64,000 bases of DNA, from NCBI RefSeq assembly GCF_004361915.1, contig NZ_SNWP01000010.1, forward strand, positions 1,390,050 through 1,454,049, in the 5' to 3' direction. The notes beneath the pieces are model-generated. The model saw nothing but the letters and a program-made list of their open reading frames with translations. It was not told the DNA's origin and made no database searches. The position numbers and the translations under genes are program-made. Shown piece by piece: positions 1 to 10,308 of this stretch (position 1 is the first letter of the stretch; every line of letters begins with the position of its first letter). The DNA comes from Sediminibacterium goheungense. Its GTDB lineage: Bacteria > Bacteroidota > Bacteroidia > Chitinophagales > Chitinophagaceae.

Positions 1-379
1 CCATGAATTTATTCAGATCAACCGGTTTTATAACATAACAGTTCGCATGGTTTTCATATGATTCCTGAACATCCGATTCGGCAGAAGAAGTTGTAAGCAT
101 GATCACTGGGATTGTTTTCAATATCGGATCTTTTTTCATGGTACCCAATACCTCTTTACCATCAATTTTGGGAAGATTAATATCCAGTAAAATAATATCA
201 GGCGATGGAACACCTGTGTACCTACCTTGTTTTTTAAGGTAATCCAGTGCTTCTTCTCCATCTCTCACCACTTTTATCTGATTTCTGATTTTGGCTTCTT
301 TAAAAGCTTCAATGGTGAGCCTGATATCACCCTCATTGTCTTCTACCAATAAGATTTCTAGATCCTGAAAAGCGGACAT
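1..379 (-). CDS. Response regulator, CheY-like (3' part cut by window edge)
   Basis: Translating the minus strand from the ATG at 379 gives a receiver domain that begins MSAFQDLEILLVEDNEGDIR. It has the acidic pair (EDN), a phospho-acceptor Asp in IILLDINLPKIDG, a conserved Thr/Ser in MLTTSSAESD and a Lys in YVIKPVD. This layout, with only a short N-terminus and the sequence LVEDNEGD, is typical of Rcp1-like single-domain regulators paired with PAS or phytochrome kinases. It lies 23 nt downstream of the large PAS histidine kinase on the same strand and is probably its cognate partner. The C-terminus falls outside the window, so an output domain cannot be ruled out. Confidence 0.9.
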   Translation of the reverse strand, partial: MSAFQDLEILLVEDNEGDIRLTIEAFKEAKIRNQIKVVRDGEEALDYLKKQGRYTGVPSPDIILLDINLPKIDGKEVLGTMKKDPILKTIPVIMLTTSSAESDVQESYENHANCYVIKPVDLNKFM

Positions 380-402
380 ATGAATGTTTTTAGTTGATGT
401 AT

Positions 403-3400
403 TTACTTAGGCATACTAAAGAAAAACGTACTTCCTTTTCCTTCTTCCGATTCAACCCATATTTCTCCGTGGTGGCGCTCGATTATTTTTTTACAGATAG
501 CTAATCCGATGCCTGTTCCGGAGTAGTTATTGATGGGATGTAATCGCTGGAACACCACAAATATTTTCTCGAAATACTTTTGGTTAATACCAATGCCATT
601 ATCCTTTACAAAAAACACATATCGACTCTCTTCTTCCAGACAACCAATGTGAACATGGGGGGGGAGTTCACTCTTATACTTAATCGCATTACCAACAAGG
701 TTTTGGAGCAGCTGCAGCAACTGTGTAGCATTACCAATGATTACCGGTAACGGATCTGCTATTAAAGTTATTCTTTCTTTTTCAAATCTGGATTCGAAAA
801 TTTGAACTACCTGACTTGCAATCATATTCATATCGACCGGCTGAAATTCTTCGGTTATGGTAGATACCCTTGAGTAGGAAAGCAGGTCAAGTATCAGCCT
901 TTTCATCCTGTCTGCACCGCCTACAGCGAAGTTGATATATTCTCTTGCTTTTTCATCTAATTTCTCATTGTACTGTTTTTCAAGTAGTTGCAAAAAACTG
1001 CTCACCATCCTTAATGGCTCTTGCAGGTCGTGAGAAGCTACATAAGCAAAACGTTCGAGTTCAGCATTTGATCTTGCCAGCTCTGAAGCTCTTCTTTGTA
1101 AAATGGCATTGAGTTCCTGTAACTGCTGCTCTGAACTTTTTAGGGCAGAAATATCCTGGGTAGACCCGATCATACGGATCGCTTTTCCTTCTTTATTTCT
1201 GATAATATAACCACGATCGTACACATGCGCATAGCTCCCGTCAATTCTTTCAAACCTGTATTCATCCTCCCAATATTGGTCTTTGGTCAATTCCAGTACC
1301 TGCTCTCTTTTTTGGATTACTTTATTTATATCATCAGGGTGTACATGTTTGCGCCAGAAATCATTATCGCTACTTGCCGTTGCGGAGTCATAACCAAAAA
1401 GTTTTTGCAATCCATCGCCTGAGCGGATAACAGAACCTGTTCGCATATCCCAATCCCAGATAGCATCACTGGTTGCCTTGGCAACGAGTTCATATCTTTC
1501 ATTAGATCTTCTGGTTGCAGTTTCTGCCCGTTTCCGTTCTGTTATATCTCTGATAAAAGCACAAAAGAAAGAATCATTATCCTGTTTTATCGGTAATACA
1601 GTTAACTCAATCTGAAATGTTATCCCATCCCGGTTAATGGCACTGAGTTCCAATAAAGTATTCAATGCAGGTCCTTTACCGGTTACTTTATACTGTTCCA
1701 TTCCGTGATCATGCATGGCACGATAAGGTTCCGGAATGATGATATCGGAAAGCCGTTTCCCCATTACCTCTTCCTGTTTCCAGCCAAAAATATGTTCGGC
1801 CTGTGGGTTCCAGAAAGTAATCATTCCTTCCGTGTCAATACAAACAATGGCATCCAGTGCCGCATTCATGATAAGCCTTCTCTTTTCTTCGCTATCGCGC
1901 ATCAGAGAATCTGTTTTCCGTCTTTCGGTAGCATCACGCTGTACAGCCACCCAATGCGTATAACAACCGGCTTCATTTGTAACCGGCGATATGGTGAAAT
2001 TATTCCAGAATGGTTCTCCATTCTTCTTATAGTTAAGTACTTCTATCTCACATGAGTCCCATTTTTTCAACGCTTTTTTTAACCTTTCCAATTCTTTTCT
2101 ATCGGTTCCCTCACCCTGAAGTATACGGGGAGTTTTACCAATGACCTCTGCCGCCTCATATCCGGTAACTTTTGTAAAAGCCTCATTCACATACAGTATT
2201 CTCGGCCCCTCTCCATCAATTGGTTCAGCTTCTGTAATAAGAATGGCATCTTTGGTATTACTGATAACCATTCGCATAAGGTGCAACCTTTCTTCTTCTT
2301 CTTTTTTACTGGTAATATCGTTACGGATAGCAACGAATTGGTAAGGTTTTCCCTTTTCATTTATAAAGGGAACAATGGTTGTATCAACCCAGTAATAAGT
2401 TCCTGTTTTTGTTTTATTTCTGATTTCACCACGCCATACTTTCCCATTGGCAATGGTAACCCAAAGGTTTCTGAGAAATGATTTTGGATGATATCCCGAA
2501 TTGATAATCCTATGGTCCTGCCCGATCAATTCTTCTTTGGCATATCCCGATATTTTACAAAAATTATCGTTTACATATTGAATAATCCCTTTTTGATCTG
2601 TAACCGCAACAATACTTGACTGATCAAGTGCAAACTTATAATCCGATATCTCTTTTACTTTTTCAATCAACTGACTATTTACACCTTCCAACTGCTGGTG
2701 ATATCGTTTAGTTTCAGAAATATCTCTGCAATAACAGGCTATACCAATAATCTCATGATTGGTAATAATGGGATTGAAGCTTATTTCTAACCATTCTTCA
2801 GATTGCCCCTTTAATGCCGGCTGATGAATCAATTCAGTAAAAAAATCTCCCCGGAAAGCTCTTTCATACAGGTTTTTCCAATGTGCAACAAATTCCGGGT
2901 GGAAGTTTGAAGTATCCAGCATATAGTCGCCCGGTTGAAAAAGTTTACCGGTCTGCTTTTGAATATTACTGAGGAAAGAGGTATTGGCACTTAGTAACCT
3001 GAAATTATTATCGATACTCCAGATCAGGTCACTGGTATTATTGATTAAGGCTTCTTTATTCTGCTTTTCAAACCTGCCCTCTTCCTCTGCTTTTATTCTG
3101 GCTGTGATATCATTAACCAATACCAGAACCGATGGCTGTTTATCATGGGTAATATGGTGCGCTGTAATTTCAACATACAGCAGTTCCTTTTTTTTAGTTA
3201 AATGACGCCAGATACTATGGTGTATTTCATATTCCTGTAAGCGGATTTTTTCAGCTTTTTTTACTTTTTCTACGTCCTCCTCAGGTCTTATATCCATGAT
3301 GGTCATAGACAGAAACTCTTCTCTGTTATACCCGTATTTCATGATAGCCGCATCATTTACCTCTATAAACCGATAAGAGCCTTCCTGATAAATCCACATG

Positions 3401-4626
3401 GGCATTGGATTGGCATAAAAAAGCTTCTTATACCTTTCTTCAGATTCCCCAAGTGCCTTTATGCTCATGATTTCTTTTGTGGCATCCCTTGCAGTCATCA
3501 TGAGCTTATCGGCCTGCCCATCTTCATTAAAAAGCGGAATACAGGTAATTACGAAATGATACTGACGACCATCGTGATCACTAATGTTATAATCAAAACT
3601 TATTTTCTGTCCTGCAAATACCTTTTCAAAATAAGCAAGTGTATCAGGCTTTACATTTGATTGCCGGATTTTTAACATCGACAATCCATTTTCCAGTTCT
3701 TGTCCTAAGAAAAGCCTGGCCATTTTATCAGCGGCCTTGTTAAATGTAATCAACCTGTACTCACTATCCATTACCAGAAAAATTTCTTCTGTTGTATCCA
3801 GAATCATACGCATATGATTCTTGGAAACCCTAATCTGTTCCTCTGCTTTTTTGGTTACAGTAATATCCGTAAAAAAAATTGTAATACCTCCATCAGGAGA
3901 TGGATATATCCTGTTTTCAAACCACTTATCCCATGGTGAATAATATTCCTGCATCACTATGGGTTCACGCTCCTCCATTACTTTATGATAATTGTAATAG
4001 AAAGGTTGTCCAATAGCTTCCGGAAAAATTGTCCAGATATCTTTTCCTAATAAATCTTCCGGTTTATAATCAGCCAATAACGCAGCACCACGCTCATTAA
4101 TATAACTATAACACCAGTTTTTATCTAAGGCCACAAAACCGTCTGAAATACTGGATAAAATATTATCCATCAGCAGACGTGTCCTTGTGAGGTTTTCCTT
4201 TACCTGCCTGTCAGACAATACCTTATCTGTTACATCTTCCACAGAATTAATAATCTGCGTTACTTCATTGGCCTCGTCAAGAACGGGTGTATTCATGATG
4301 CGCCAATAACGCTCTACAAAATTACCGGTACCATCATTGGCGGGAATGTCATACCTGAAATCATTTAATTCATTGGTTTGTTTTAATTCAATTACCTTAT
4401 TAAATAACTGTAACAGTTGCTCTTTAGCTTCCTTATTATAAATACCCGGTGTATCCGGGAAAACAGAAAAAATCGGGTTCCCCTTAATCATATCATAGGT
4501 TGTAAGGGTAACCTTCAAATAAGCTTTATTGCCTGTAATAATTGTAAAAGAGGGGTAATCAGGTTGTAACAAAAGGTACATACCCGGTAAATTGTCAAAT
4601 ACAGATTGAAACTCTTTGACCGTCAT
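403..4626 (-). CDS. Multi-PAS sensor histidine kinase (about nine PAS domains)
   Basis: A soluble kinase of about 1407 aa, starting from the ATG at 4626; a TTG three codons upstream is less likely. I count about nine consecutive PAS/PAC units, starting roughly at residues 4, 150, 275, 400, 525, 665, 790, 925 and 1050. Several end in the PAC hallmark (DITxRK or DISETK). A HisKA domain follows with the phospho-His in [11 protein letters not shown] near residue 1195, then a HATPase_c domain with N, G1 (DNGIGI) and G2 ([10 protein letters not shown]) boxes. No transmembrane segment is visible, so sensing is probably cytoplasmic. It is followed by a single-domain response regulator. The ligand cannot be read from the sequence. 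Confidence 0.93.
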   Translation of the reverse strand: MTVKEFQSVFDNLPGMYLLLQPDYPSFTIITGNKAYLKVTLTTYDMIKGNPIFSVFPDTPGIYNKEAKEQLLQLFNKVIELKQTNELNDFRYDIPANDGTGNFVERYWRIMNTPVLDEANEVTQIINSVEDVTDKVLSDRQVKENLTRTRLLMDNILSSISDGFVALDKNWCYSYINERGAALLADYKPEDLLGKDIWTIFPEAIGQPFYYNYHKVMEEREPIVMQEYYSPWDKWFENRIYPSPDGGITIFFTDITVTKKAEEQIRVSKNHMRMILDTTEEIFLVMDSEYRLITFNKAADKMARLFLGQELENGLSMLKIRQSNVKPDTLAYFEKVFAGQKISFDYNISDHDGRQYHFVITCIPLFNEDGQADKLMMTARDATKEIMSIKALGESEERYKKLFYANPMPMWIYQEGSYRFIEVNDAAIMKYGYNREEFLSMTIMDIRPEEDVEKVKKAEKIRLQEYEIHHSIWRHLTKKKELLYVEITAHHITHDKQPSVLVLVNDITARIKAEEEGRFEKQNKEALINNTSDLIWSIDNNFRLLSANTSFLSNIQKQTGKLFQPGDYMLDTSNFHPEFVAHWKNLYERAFRGDFFTELIHQPALKGQSEEWLEISFNPIITNHEIIGIACYCRDISETKRYHQQLEGVNSQLIEKVKEISDYKFALDQSSIVAVTDQKGIIQYVNDNFCKISGYAKEELIGQDHRIINSGYHPKSFLRNLWVTIANGKVWRGEIRNKTKTGTYYWVDTTIVPFINEKGKPYQFVAIRNDITSKKEEEERLHLMRMVISNTKDAILITEAEPIDGEGPRILYVNEAFTKVTGYEAAEVIGKTPRILQGEGTDRKELERLKKALKKWDSCEIEVLNYKKNGEPFWNNFTISPVTNEAGCYTHWVAVQRDATERRKTDSLMRDSEEKRRLIMNAALDAIVCIDTEGMITFWNPQAEHIFGWKQEEVMGKRLSDIIIPEPYRAMHDHGMEQYKVTGKGPALNTLLELSAINRDGITFQIELTVLPIKQDNDSFFCAFIRDITERKRAETATRRSNERYELVAKATSDAIWDWDMRTGSVIRSGDGLQKLFGYDSATASSDNDFWRKHVHPDDINKVIQKREQVLELTKDQYWEDEYRFERIDGSYAHVYDRGYIIRNKEGKAIRMIGSTQDISALKSSEQQLQELNAILQRRASELARSNAELERFAYVASHDLQEPLRMVSSFLQLLEKQYNEKLDEKAREYINFAVGGADRMKRLILDLLSYSRVSTITEEFQPVDMNMIASQVVQIFESRFEKERITLIADPLPVIIGNATQLLQLLQNLVGNAIKYKSELPPHVHIGCLEEESRYVFFVKDNGIGINQKYFEKIFVVFQRLHPINNYSGTGIGLAICKKIIERHHGEIWVESEEGKGSTFFFSMPK

Positions 4627-4752
4627 AGCAATCAAATGGCAAATGCCGGGGTTACTGATAATTGAAAGCCAATTCTACTTTTAAACATAAGTAATTTTTA
4701 TGGTTTTACGAAACTGTTTTCAGGTTTATACTTGCTGTATGCTCTGCATATT

Positions 4753-4764
4753 TATTTTTGCAGA
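4753..4764 (+). promoter_or_regulatory. Bacteroidota -7 element directly before nitroreductase start
   Basis: TATTTTTG (4753-4760) matches TAnnTTTG, and CTTG lies 18 nt upstream (4731-4734) as a -33 candidate. Only 4 nt separate the element from the ATG at 4765, which implies a leaderless or nearly leaderless mRNA. It also argues against the upstream in-frame TTG at 4732. Confidence 0.6.
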
Positions 4765-5349
4765 ATGCAGCCGATCCATACACTTAAACAGGTTATTAGA
4801 GAAAGAAGAAGTATTAAGCCCACTTCTATGAATGGGAAAAAAATAAGTGATGCCTCTATTTACCAATTACTTGAACTGGCAGACTGGGCACCCACACATG
4901 CAAAAACAGAACCCTGGCGCTTTATTGTATTTACAGAAAACAGTCTTCAAAGTTTCTGTCAACAACATGCAGATCTCTATAAAGAGCACACAGATCCCGA
5001 AAAATTCACCACAGCAAAATACCAGGGCATTATCCATAATGGTGAGAAAGTTTCTCATCTCATTGTCGTTTACATGAAACGACAGCCAACCAAAAAAATT
5101 CCGCTTGTAGAAGAAATAGCTGCAACAGCTGCTGCCATGGAACATATTTTATTAGGCGCACAGGCCCTGGGTATCAGCTGCTTATGGAGTACAGGTGGCA
5201 TGACACATCACGAAAGTATGAAACAAATGCTGGGACTAGCTGAAGATGATATGGTAATGGGTCTTTTATACCTGGGTTATACTGATGAACCCTTATCCGA
5301 GGGGAAAAGAAATATACCTCTTTCAGAAAAAATAAGCTGGCATAAATAA
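4765..5349 (+). CDS. Nitroreductase family protein (YdjA-like)
   Basis: A 194-aa FMN-dependent oxidoreductase of the compact nitroreductase class. The N-terminus IRERRSIKP is the usual FMN phosphate-binding segment (RRSxR type). ADWAPTHAKTEPWRF matches the conserved APxxxxxxPWxF block, and the second half carries the Gly-rich LGLAEDDMVMGLLYLGY motif. I chose the ATG at 4765 because the conserved block starts shortly after it and a -7 promoter element ends 4 nt before it. The substrate is unknown; such enzymes reduce nitro or quinone compounds. It is a single-gene unit between the divergent PAS kinase and gmk. Confidence 0.88.
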   Translation: MQPIHTLKQVIRERRSIKPTSMNGKKISDASIYQLLELADWAPTHAKTEPWRFIVFTENSLQSFCQQHADLYKEHTDPEKFTTAKYQGIIHNGEKVSHLIVVYMKRQPTKKIPLVEEIAATAAAMEHILLGAQALGISCLWSTGGMTHHESMKQMLGLAEDDMVMGLLYLGYTDEPLSEGKRNIPLSEKISWHK

Positions 5350-5424
5350 ATCTTAAACGCCTCCCCTCTCTCTGATAGAAACAGTCTTCGTAATGAGTAT
5401 GCCCTGAATAGCCGGGATTTTTTT

Positions 5425-5441
5425 TCGCAGAGAGAAAGGGA
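5425..5441 (+). repeat. Degenerate CGCAGAG-type intergenic repeat
   Basis: TTCGCAGAGAGAAAGGG, in the nitroreductase-gmk gap, resembles the end of the CACCGCAGAG...CGCAGAG elements at 58485 and 60753. The match is short and this copy is the weakest of the three. Confidence 0.3.
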
Positions 5442-5533
5442 TAAGAAGAGGCCACAGATTCTATACCGAACACTTGCACTTTCGTTTGAAATAAACGCCT
5501 TCGCAGGCTTCTAAAAATTCTGTTTCTTTGCAC

Positions 5534-6109
5534 ATGCAAGCAAACAAGGGAAAACTTATCATTATTACTGCACCTTCGGGCTCAGGTAAAACTTCCATTA
5601 CCCATTACCTGTTACAAAAATATCCCTTACTCTGCTTTTCGATCTCAGCAGCTACCCGCTCTCCAAGGGGACAGGAAAAAAACGGTGTTGACTATTATTT
5701 TATGTCTGCGGAAAGTTTTCAGCAGAAAATAAAGGAAGATGCTTTTATTGAATGGGAAATGGTATATGAAGGAAAGTATTATGGAACATTGAAATCGGAA
5801 CTGGAGCGTATCTGGAATGAAGGAAAAATTCCTGTACTCGATATTGATGTAAAAGGCGCCATCCATGTACAGCAGCAGTTCGATGGAAGTTGTCTGTCTT
5901 TATTTATTCAGCCCCCATCCGTAGAAGAATTAAAAAGAAGACTTGAAAGCCGCGGTACAGAAACCCCGGAGAGCCTTGCCGATAGGGTAAATAAAGCCAG
6001 TTATGAAATTTCATTCAGTCATCATTTCCACCATACTGTGGTAAATGATGACCTGCCAAAAGCCTGCCAGGCAACCGAAGCACTCATTAAAGATTTCTTA
6101 GGTTGGTAG
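5534..6109 (+). CDS. gmk: Guanylate kinase
   Basis: A 191-aa enzyme that phosphorylates GMP to GDP with ATP. The P-loop is TAPSGSGKTS near residue 13. GMP-binding segments are also visible: SAATRSPRGQEKNGVDYYF, and the FIEWEMVYEGKYYGT stretch with the conserved GxxYGT. The lid Arg region is present (RRLESRGTETPESLADRV). The length matches bacterial Gmk. The ATG at 5534 is chosen over an in-frame TTG at 5528, which falls inside the -7 element TTTCTTTG (5523-5530). This gives a leader of about zero. Confidence 0.97.
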   Translation: MQANKGKLIIITAPSGSGKTSITHYLLQKYPLLCFSISAATRSPRGQEKNGVDYYFMSAESFQQKIKEDAFIEWEMVYEGKYYGTLKSELERIWNEGKIPVLDIDVKGAIHVQQQFDGSCLSLFIQPPSVEELKRRLESRGTETPESLADRVNKASYEISFSHHFHHTVVNDDLPKACQATEALIKDFLGW

Positions 6110-6149
6110 GTATGTTTCCTTACATTTAGGGATATCAATTTCATTCATC

Positions 6150-6968
6150 ATGCCATTTCAGAACAGAACTATTCTTATCACCGGCGCCAGTAGAGGCATC
6201 GGAAAAGCCATTGCATTACGTCTTGCTAAAGAAGGTGCCAATATTGTGGTAGCTGCTAAAAGTGTTACCGAGGACCCACGCCTGGGCGGTACCATTTATT
6301 CAGCTGCTGCAGAAATTGAAGCTGCAGGTGGTAAAGCATTGGCTGTGCAGGTTGATATACGACATGAAGAACAGATTCAGGCTATGGTTGAACAGGCCGT
6401 AGCCAAATTCGGCGGTATTGATGTAGTGATTAACAATGCATCTGCTATTCAGCTTACACCAACAGAACAAACAGATACCAAACGTTTTGATCTGATGCAC
6501 AGCATTAATGTAAGGGGTACTTTTCTGGTAGTAAAACATTGTATACCCTGGCTCAAAAAAGGAAAGAATCCCCATATCATCACACTGTCGCCGCCTGTTA
6601 GCCTGCAACCAAAATGGCTGGGCGGACACATCGCCTACACTCTTACCAAATACAATATGAGTATGTTGTCACTGGGCTGGGCTGCAGAATTTAAAGGAGC
6701 GGGTATTGCCTCCAATGCACTATGGCCAAGAACCACTATTGATACGGCAGCAGTTCGTAATCTCCTTGGCGGCGAAGCATTGGCGAAAATGAGTCGTACT
6801 CCGGAAATTATCGCAGACTCCGTTTTTTATATACTTCAGAAAACCGGGCTGAGCTGTACAGGAAACACTTTCATTGACGAAGAAGTGCTTGCAGCAGAGG
6901 GTATTACAGATTTAGAAAAATATTCAGTTGTACCAGGAGGCCAATTGTATAATGATTTATTTGTATAG
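6150..6968 (+). CDS. SDR family oxidoreductase, HSDL2-like
   Basis: A 272-aa classical short-chain dehydrogenase. It has the dinucleotide motif TGASRGIG at residues 11-18, the NNAS motif and the catalytic pair YTLTK. The catalytic Ser region is altered to TLSPPVSLQP, as in hydroxysteroid-dehydrogenase-like protein 2, and the C-terminal NALWPRTTIDTAAV block is also characteristic of that subfamily. The product is probably cytosolic and NAD(P)-dependent. The substrate is not known; the family is linked to lipid metabolism. It follows gmk by 40 nt and may be co-transcribed. Confidence 0.88.
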   Translation: MPFQNRTILITGASRGIGKAIALRLAKEGANIVVAAKSVTEDPRLGGTIYSAAAEIEAAGGKALAVQVDIRHEEQIQAMVEQAVAKFGGIDVVINNASAIQLTPTEQTDTKRFDLMHSINVRGTFLVVKHCIPWLKKGKNPHIITLSPPVSLQPKWLGGHIAYTLTKYNMSMLSLGWAAEFKGAGIASNALWPRTTIDTAAVRNLLGGEALAKMSRTPEIIADSVFYILQKTGLSCTGNTFIDEEVLAAEGITDLEKYSVVPGGQLYNDLFV

Positions 6969-7038
6969 GTATTAATCTAATTTTAAGGTTGTAAAATAAA
7001 AAACCCCTTAAATAAGTTGTAATATCGCATACCCCCTG

Positions 7039-7536
7039 ATGCGAACTACTGCTCTAATACTCGTTTTGACGACCCTTATGGTCGTTTCCTCTCATGCACA
7101 ATACCATGGACGTTGTGGCTCTTATCGTTACACTATTGATGGAAAACTGATCAGCAATCTTGATATAGTTATACCCGGTTCTGGAAATGACATATCCATT
7201 AAGAGCTACTATAAAGTCGATACTAAAAATGGTTATATCTGGTTCTGGATAGAGGAAACAAAAGCCGGTAGTAACAGTATTGCTAAGTTCACCAGTTTAT
7301 GGAGCAGGCTTTCTGAGTTAAATGCTGAAAGTTTTAGCAGCAATAAAAATAATCCTGTGGAGGTACAGGTTCAGTTAAGTAGTTCTCAACAGTTTTTCTT
7401 TACAACAGTATACTATAGTCAAAAAAAAGGACCCCAGTATGAGGTCCGTAATAAATTATCCATCCGGTTCAATAATGAGGCAGATGCCAATGCCTTTATA
7501 AGGGATATGCAGCCATATATTCCCGGTTATAAATAA
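7039..7536 (+). CDS. Secreted protein of unknown function
   Basis: A 165-aa protein with a clear signal peptide (hydrophobic TTALILVLTTLMVVSS, cleavage after SHA). The mature part is mostly beta-predicted and has no motif that I recognise. It ends 3 nt before the convergent lysS stop. Function unknown. Confidence 0.7.
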   Translation: MRTTALILVLTTLMVVSSHAQYHGRCGSYRYTIDGKLISNLDIVIPGSGNDISIKSYYKVDTKNGYIWFWIEETKAGSNSIAKFTSLWSRLSELNAESFSSNKNNPVEVQVQLSSSQQFFFTTVYYSQKKGPQYEVRNKLSIRFNNEADANAFIRDMQPYIPGYK

Positions 7537-7539
7537 CTT

Positions 7540-9066
7540 TTATTCCACTTGTTTTTCTGGCCTCATCTGTGGAAACAGCAATACATCCTGAATGGAGGGC
7601 TGATTCGTCATCATCATGCATAAACGGTCTATGCCAATTCCAATTCCTGATGTAGGTGGCATACCATATTCCAGCGCGCGAAGGAAATCATGATCAATAA
7701 ACATCGCTTCATCATCACCACGCTCCATGAGTTTCAATTGTTCTTCAAATCTCTCTCGCTGGTCTACTGGATCATTGAGCTCAGAATAAGCATTGGCGAT
7801 TTCCTTTCCATTCACCATCAGTTCAAATCGTTCAACTAAACCCGGCTTGGTGCGGTGCTTTTTGGTGAGCGGGCTCATTTCAACCGGATAATCGATGATA
7901 AAAGTTGGCTGAATGAAGGTATGCTCACTCGTAGCCCCAAAAATTTCATCAATCAGCTTACCCTTACCAATATTGTTTGGAACATCTATTTTCAATTGTT
8001 TACACACTTCACGCAAGCCTGCTTCATCCATAACACTTACATCAATACCCGTATTCTCTTTAATAGCATCATGAATACTGATTCGTTTAAAGGGTGCCTT
8101 AAAACTAATGATCTTGTCTCCTAATGGAACATCTGTGGTTCCATGTAAAGCGATGGCTATCTTTTCAAATAATTGTTCCGTAATTTCCATCATCCAGAAA
8201 TAATCTTTATAGGCCGTATACCATTCAAGTACAGTAAACTCAGGATTATGCGTTCTGTCCATGCCCTCGTTTCTGAAATTGCGGCTAAACTCATATACCC
8301 AGTCAAATCCACCCACAATCAAACGTTTCAGGTATAGCTCATTGGCAATACGGAGGTAAAAGGGAACGTCCAGCGCATTATGGTGGGTGATAAATGGTCT
8401 TGCAGCGGCACCTCCGGGAATGGCCTGTAATACAGGCGTATCTACTTCCAGTGCTCCCTGCTCATTCAGAAATGTACGAATGGTATTGATGAGCTTCGTA
8501 CGCTTTACAAACGTATCTTTTACATCCGGATTGATAATCAGGTCGGCATAACGCTGGCGATAGCGGAATTCGGGGTCTGTTACTGCATCGAATACATTTC
8601 CTTCCTCATCGCGCTTAACCACCGGAAGCGGTTTCAGCGATTTGGCAAGCATGGTAAATGTTTGTGCATGGATAGAAGTTTCGCCTGTTTTGGTAATAAA
8701 AGCAAAACCGGTAACACCAATAATATCACCCAGGTCAAGACCATGCTTGATCACATGATCCCAGAAAGACTTGTCTTCTTCCGGACAAATATCATCCCGT
8801 TTAACATATAGCTGTATAATACCTTTACTATCCTGAATCTTAATAAAGAATACTTTCCCTTTATCATTGATGCTCATTACCCTACCTGCTACACAAACAC
8901 CTGCGAATGCTTCTTTATTTTCCTCGGAATAATTTTCCTTTATATCTGTTGAGTAGTGACTAACGGGATACAATGCTGCCGGAAAAGGATCGATACCTAC
9001 TTCCTGCAGTTTGGCTAGTTTTTCACGACGAATCAGTTCCTGCTCCGATAAATGTGCTTGACTCAT
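7540..9066 (-). CDS. lysS: Lysyl-tRNA synthetase, class II
   Basis: A 508-aa synthetase that charges tRNA-Lys. An OB-fold anticodon-binding domain occupies about residues 55-160 (AGRVMSINDKGKVFFIKIQD). The class II core follows, with motif 1 around the TKLINTIRTFLNEQGALEVDTP segment, motif 2 (SRNFRNEGMDRTHNPEFTVLEWY) and motif 3 (GIGIGIDRLCMMM). I take the ATG at 9066, which gives the normal family length, rather than the start 10 codons upstream. A -7 element TAATTTTG lies at 9101-9094, giving a leader of about 25 nt. Confidence 0.97.
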   Translation of the reverse strand: MSQAHLSEQELIRREKLAKLQEVGIDPFPAALYPVSHYSTDIKENYSEENKEAFAGVCVAGRVMSINDKGKVFFIKIQDSKGIIQLYVKRDDICPEEDKSFWDHVIKHGLDLGDIIGVTGFAFITKTGETSIHAQTFTMLAKSLKPLPVVKRDEEGNVFDAVTDPEFRYRQRYADLIINPDVKDTFVKRTKLINTIRTFLNEQGALEVDTPVLQAIPGGAAARPFITHHNALDVPFYLRIANELYLKRLIVGGFDWVYEFSRNFRNEGMDRTHNPEFTVLEWYTAYKDYFWMMEITEQLFEKIAIALHGTTDVPLGDKIISFKAPFKRISIHDAIKENTGIDVSVMDEAGLREVCKQLKIDVPNNIGKGKLIDEIFGATSEHTFIQPTFIIDYPVEMSPLTKKHRTKPGLVERFELMVNGKEIANAYSELNDPVDQRERFEEQLKLMERGDDEAMFIDHDFLRALEYGMPPTSGIGIGIDRLCMMMTNQPSIQDVLLFPQMRPEKQVE

Positions 9067-9148
9067 ATAAATACTTCGATTACTTGAAGGCAGCAAAATT
9101 AACGCTTACCATGCAAGATTGTTGAAAGATTCGCGGATTATTCGGCCT

Positions 9149-9613
9149 TTATTGTGCTGATGGAAGATAAATATCCGGATTATGTATCTGCATGATTCGA
9201 TGGGTAAGCTGTTCAGGTACCGGTTGCCATCCGAACTGACTGTACAATCCATGTGCATCACTCGTAAAAAGCAGCCATCGCCTTAACCCCTGTAAGTCTG
9301 GATAAGCATGAATGGTTTCCATCAGCCATTTAGACAATCCCCTACCCCTGTGTTCCGGTAAAACGAAGACATCTCCCAAATAGGCAAAACTTGCCTTGTC
9401 GGTAATCACACGAGCAAACCCCACCTGTTTGTCAAAGAGAAAAATACCAAAACAAAGTGAGTTTTGTATGGATTTACGGACCAGTTCTACCGGGATATTT
9501 TTTGCCCAGTATGATTCTTCCGAGAGATATCGGTGAATGGTTTCAATATCAAATATTGTTGTATCGGTACTGATCGTATAATTATCTTTTTGGCTTTGCA
9601 AGGATTTATTCAT
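9149..9613 (-). CDS. GNAT family N-acetyltransferase
   Basis: A 154-aa acetyltransferase with the acetyl-CoA-binding motif A, VFVLPEHRGRGLSKWLMETI (V-x5-RGxG-x2-L), near residue 85. The C-terminal GLYSQFGWQPVPE is the usual GNAT end (YxxFGF). The substrate cannot be inferred. It overlaps the 3' end of the pseudouridine synthase gene by 8 nt, so the two are translationally coupled on the minus strand. Confidence 0.9.
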   Translation of the reverse strand: MNKSLQSQKDNYTISTDTTIFDIETIHRYLSEESYWAKNIPVELVRKSIQNSLCFGIFLFDKQVGFARVITDKASFAYLGDVFVLPEHRGRGLSKWLMETIHAYPDLQGLRRWLLFTSDAHGLYSQFGWQPVPEQLTHRIMQIHNPDIYLPSAQ

Positions 9614-10193
9614 GAAACAGTTTTTTATAGAGGGTTGATTTTGACAGACTGATCAGGTCGCCCGGCTGCATGCCATCGATAGTTAACGTTTCAATACTGT
9701 AACGAATCAGTCGCAGGGTCGGGAAGCCAACAGTTGCTGTCATTTTTCTCACCTGCCTGTTTTTTCCTTCAGTTAAAACGATACTGATCCAGGGTGCCGG
9801 AATTTCTTTTCGGAACCGAATGGGTGGGTTACGTAGCGGAACAATCGGTTCTGTTTTGAAAAGTTCAACATGGGCAGGAGATGTTCGATATGGTTTACCA
9901 TCCACCGTAATAGATACACCCCGGCTAAGTTGCTCAACTGCATCTACTGTAATAGCACCATCAACCTGCACCCAATATTTTCTTTCATGTTTGTTTGCCG
10001 GGTGCAATAACCGATGGTTTAACTGTTTATCGTTTGTGAGAATCAATAACCCTTCACTATCATGATCCAATCTTCCAACGGGATAAACATCTTTGGGAAC
10101 GTCAAAAAAATCAGATAAAGTCTGCTTGCCGTCAACCTGCGAAAACTGCGATTGAACGAGGTATGGTTTATAAATAATGAAGTAATAATTCAT
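9606..10193 (-). CDS. Pseudouridine synthase, RsuA/RluB/RluE family (RluE-like)
   Basis: A 195-aa enzyme with the RsuA-family catalytic block VGRLDHDSEGLLILTND (catalytic Asp in GRLD) and the GKNRQVRKM motif. There is no N-terminal S4 domain. The short length and missing S4 match RluE, which modifies 23S rRNA U2457 in E. coli. RluE is the likely role, but the exact target is inferred. The start is the ATG at 10193; an in-frame ATG three codons upstream is also possible. Confidence 0.88.
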   Translation of the reverse strand: MNYYFIIYKPYLVQSQFSQVDGKQTLSDFFDVPKDVYPVGRLDHDSEGLLILTNDKQLNHRLLHPANKHERKYWVQVDGAITVDAVEQLSRGVSITVDGKPYRTSPAHVELFKTEPIVPLRNPPIRFRKEIPAPWISIVLTEGKNRQVRKMTATVGFPTLRLIRYSIETLTIDGMQPGDLISLSKSTLYKKLFHE

Positions 10194-10201
10194 GGAAAAC
10201 A

Positions 10202-10225
10202 AAAGTCCCGCAGAAGCGAGACTTT
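10202..10225 (-). terminator. Hairpin with U-rich tail on the minus strand
   Basis: The arms AAAGTCCCGC and GCGAGACTTT pair at 9 of 10 positions around an AGAA loop. Read on the minus strand, the stem is followed by TTGTTTTCC, so it could terminate a minus-strand transcript arriving from 10226-10600. It lies directly upstream of the pseudouridine synthase start. Confidence 0.5.
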
Positions 10226-10308
10226 GTATATGGATGGGTTAGTAAGTACTGGGAAATAAATTTCCCTACACAATATTAAAAAGAGTTTTATCGAAAGCAA
10301 AAAAATTT

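Noticed and set aside
5174-5539. 121-codon minus-strand frame across the nitroreductase-gmk gap
   Set aside because: It is largely antisense to the nitroreductase and has no domain or promoter.
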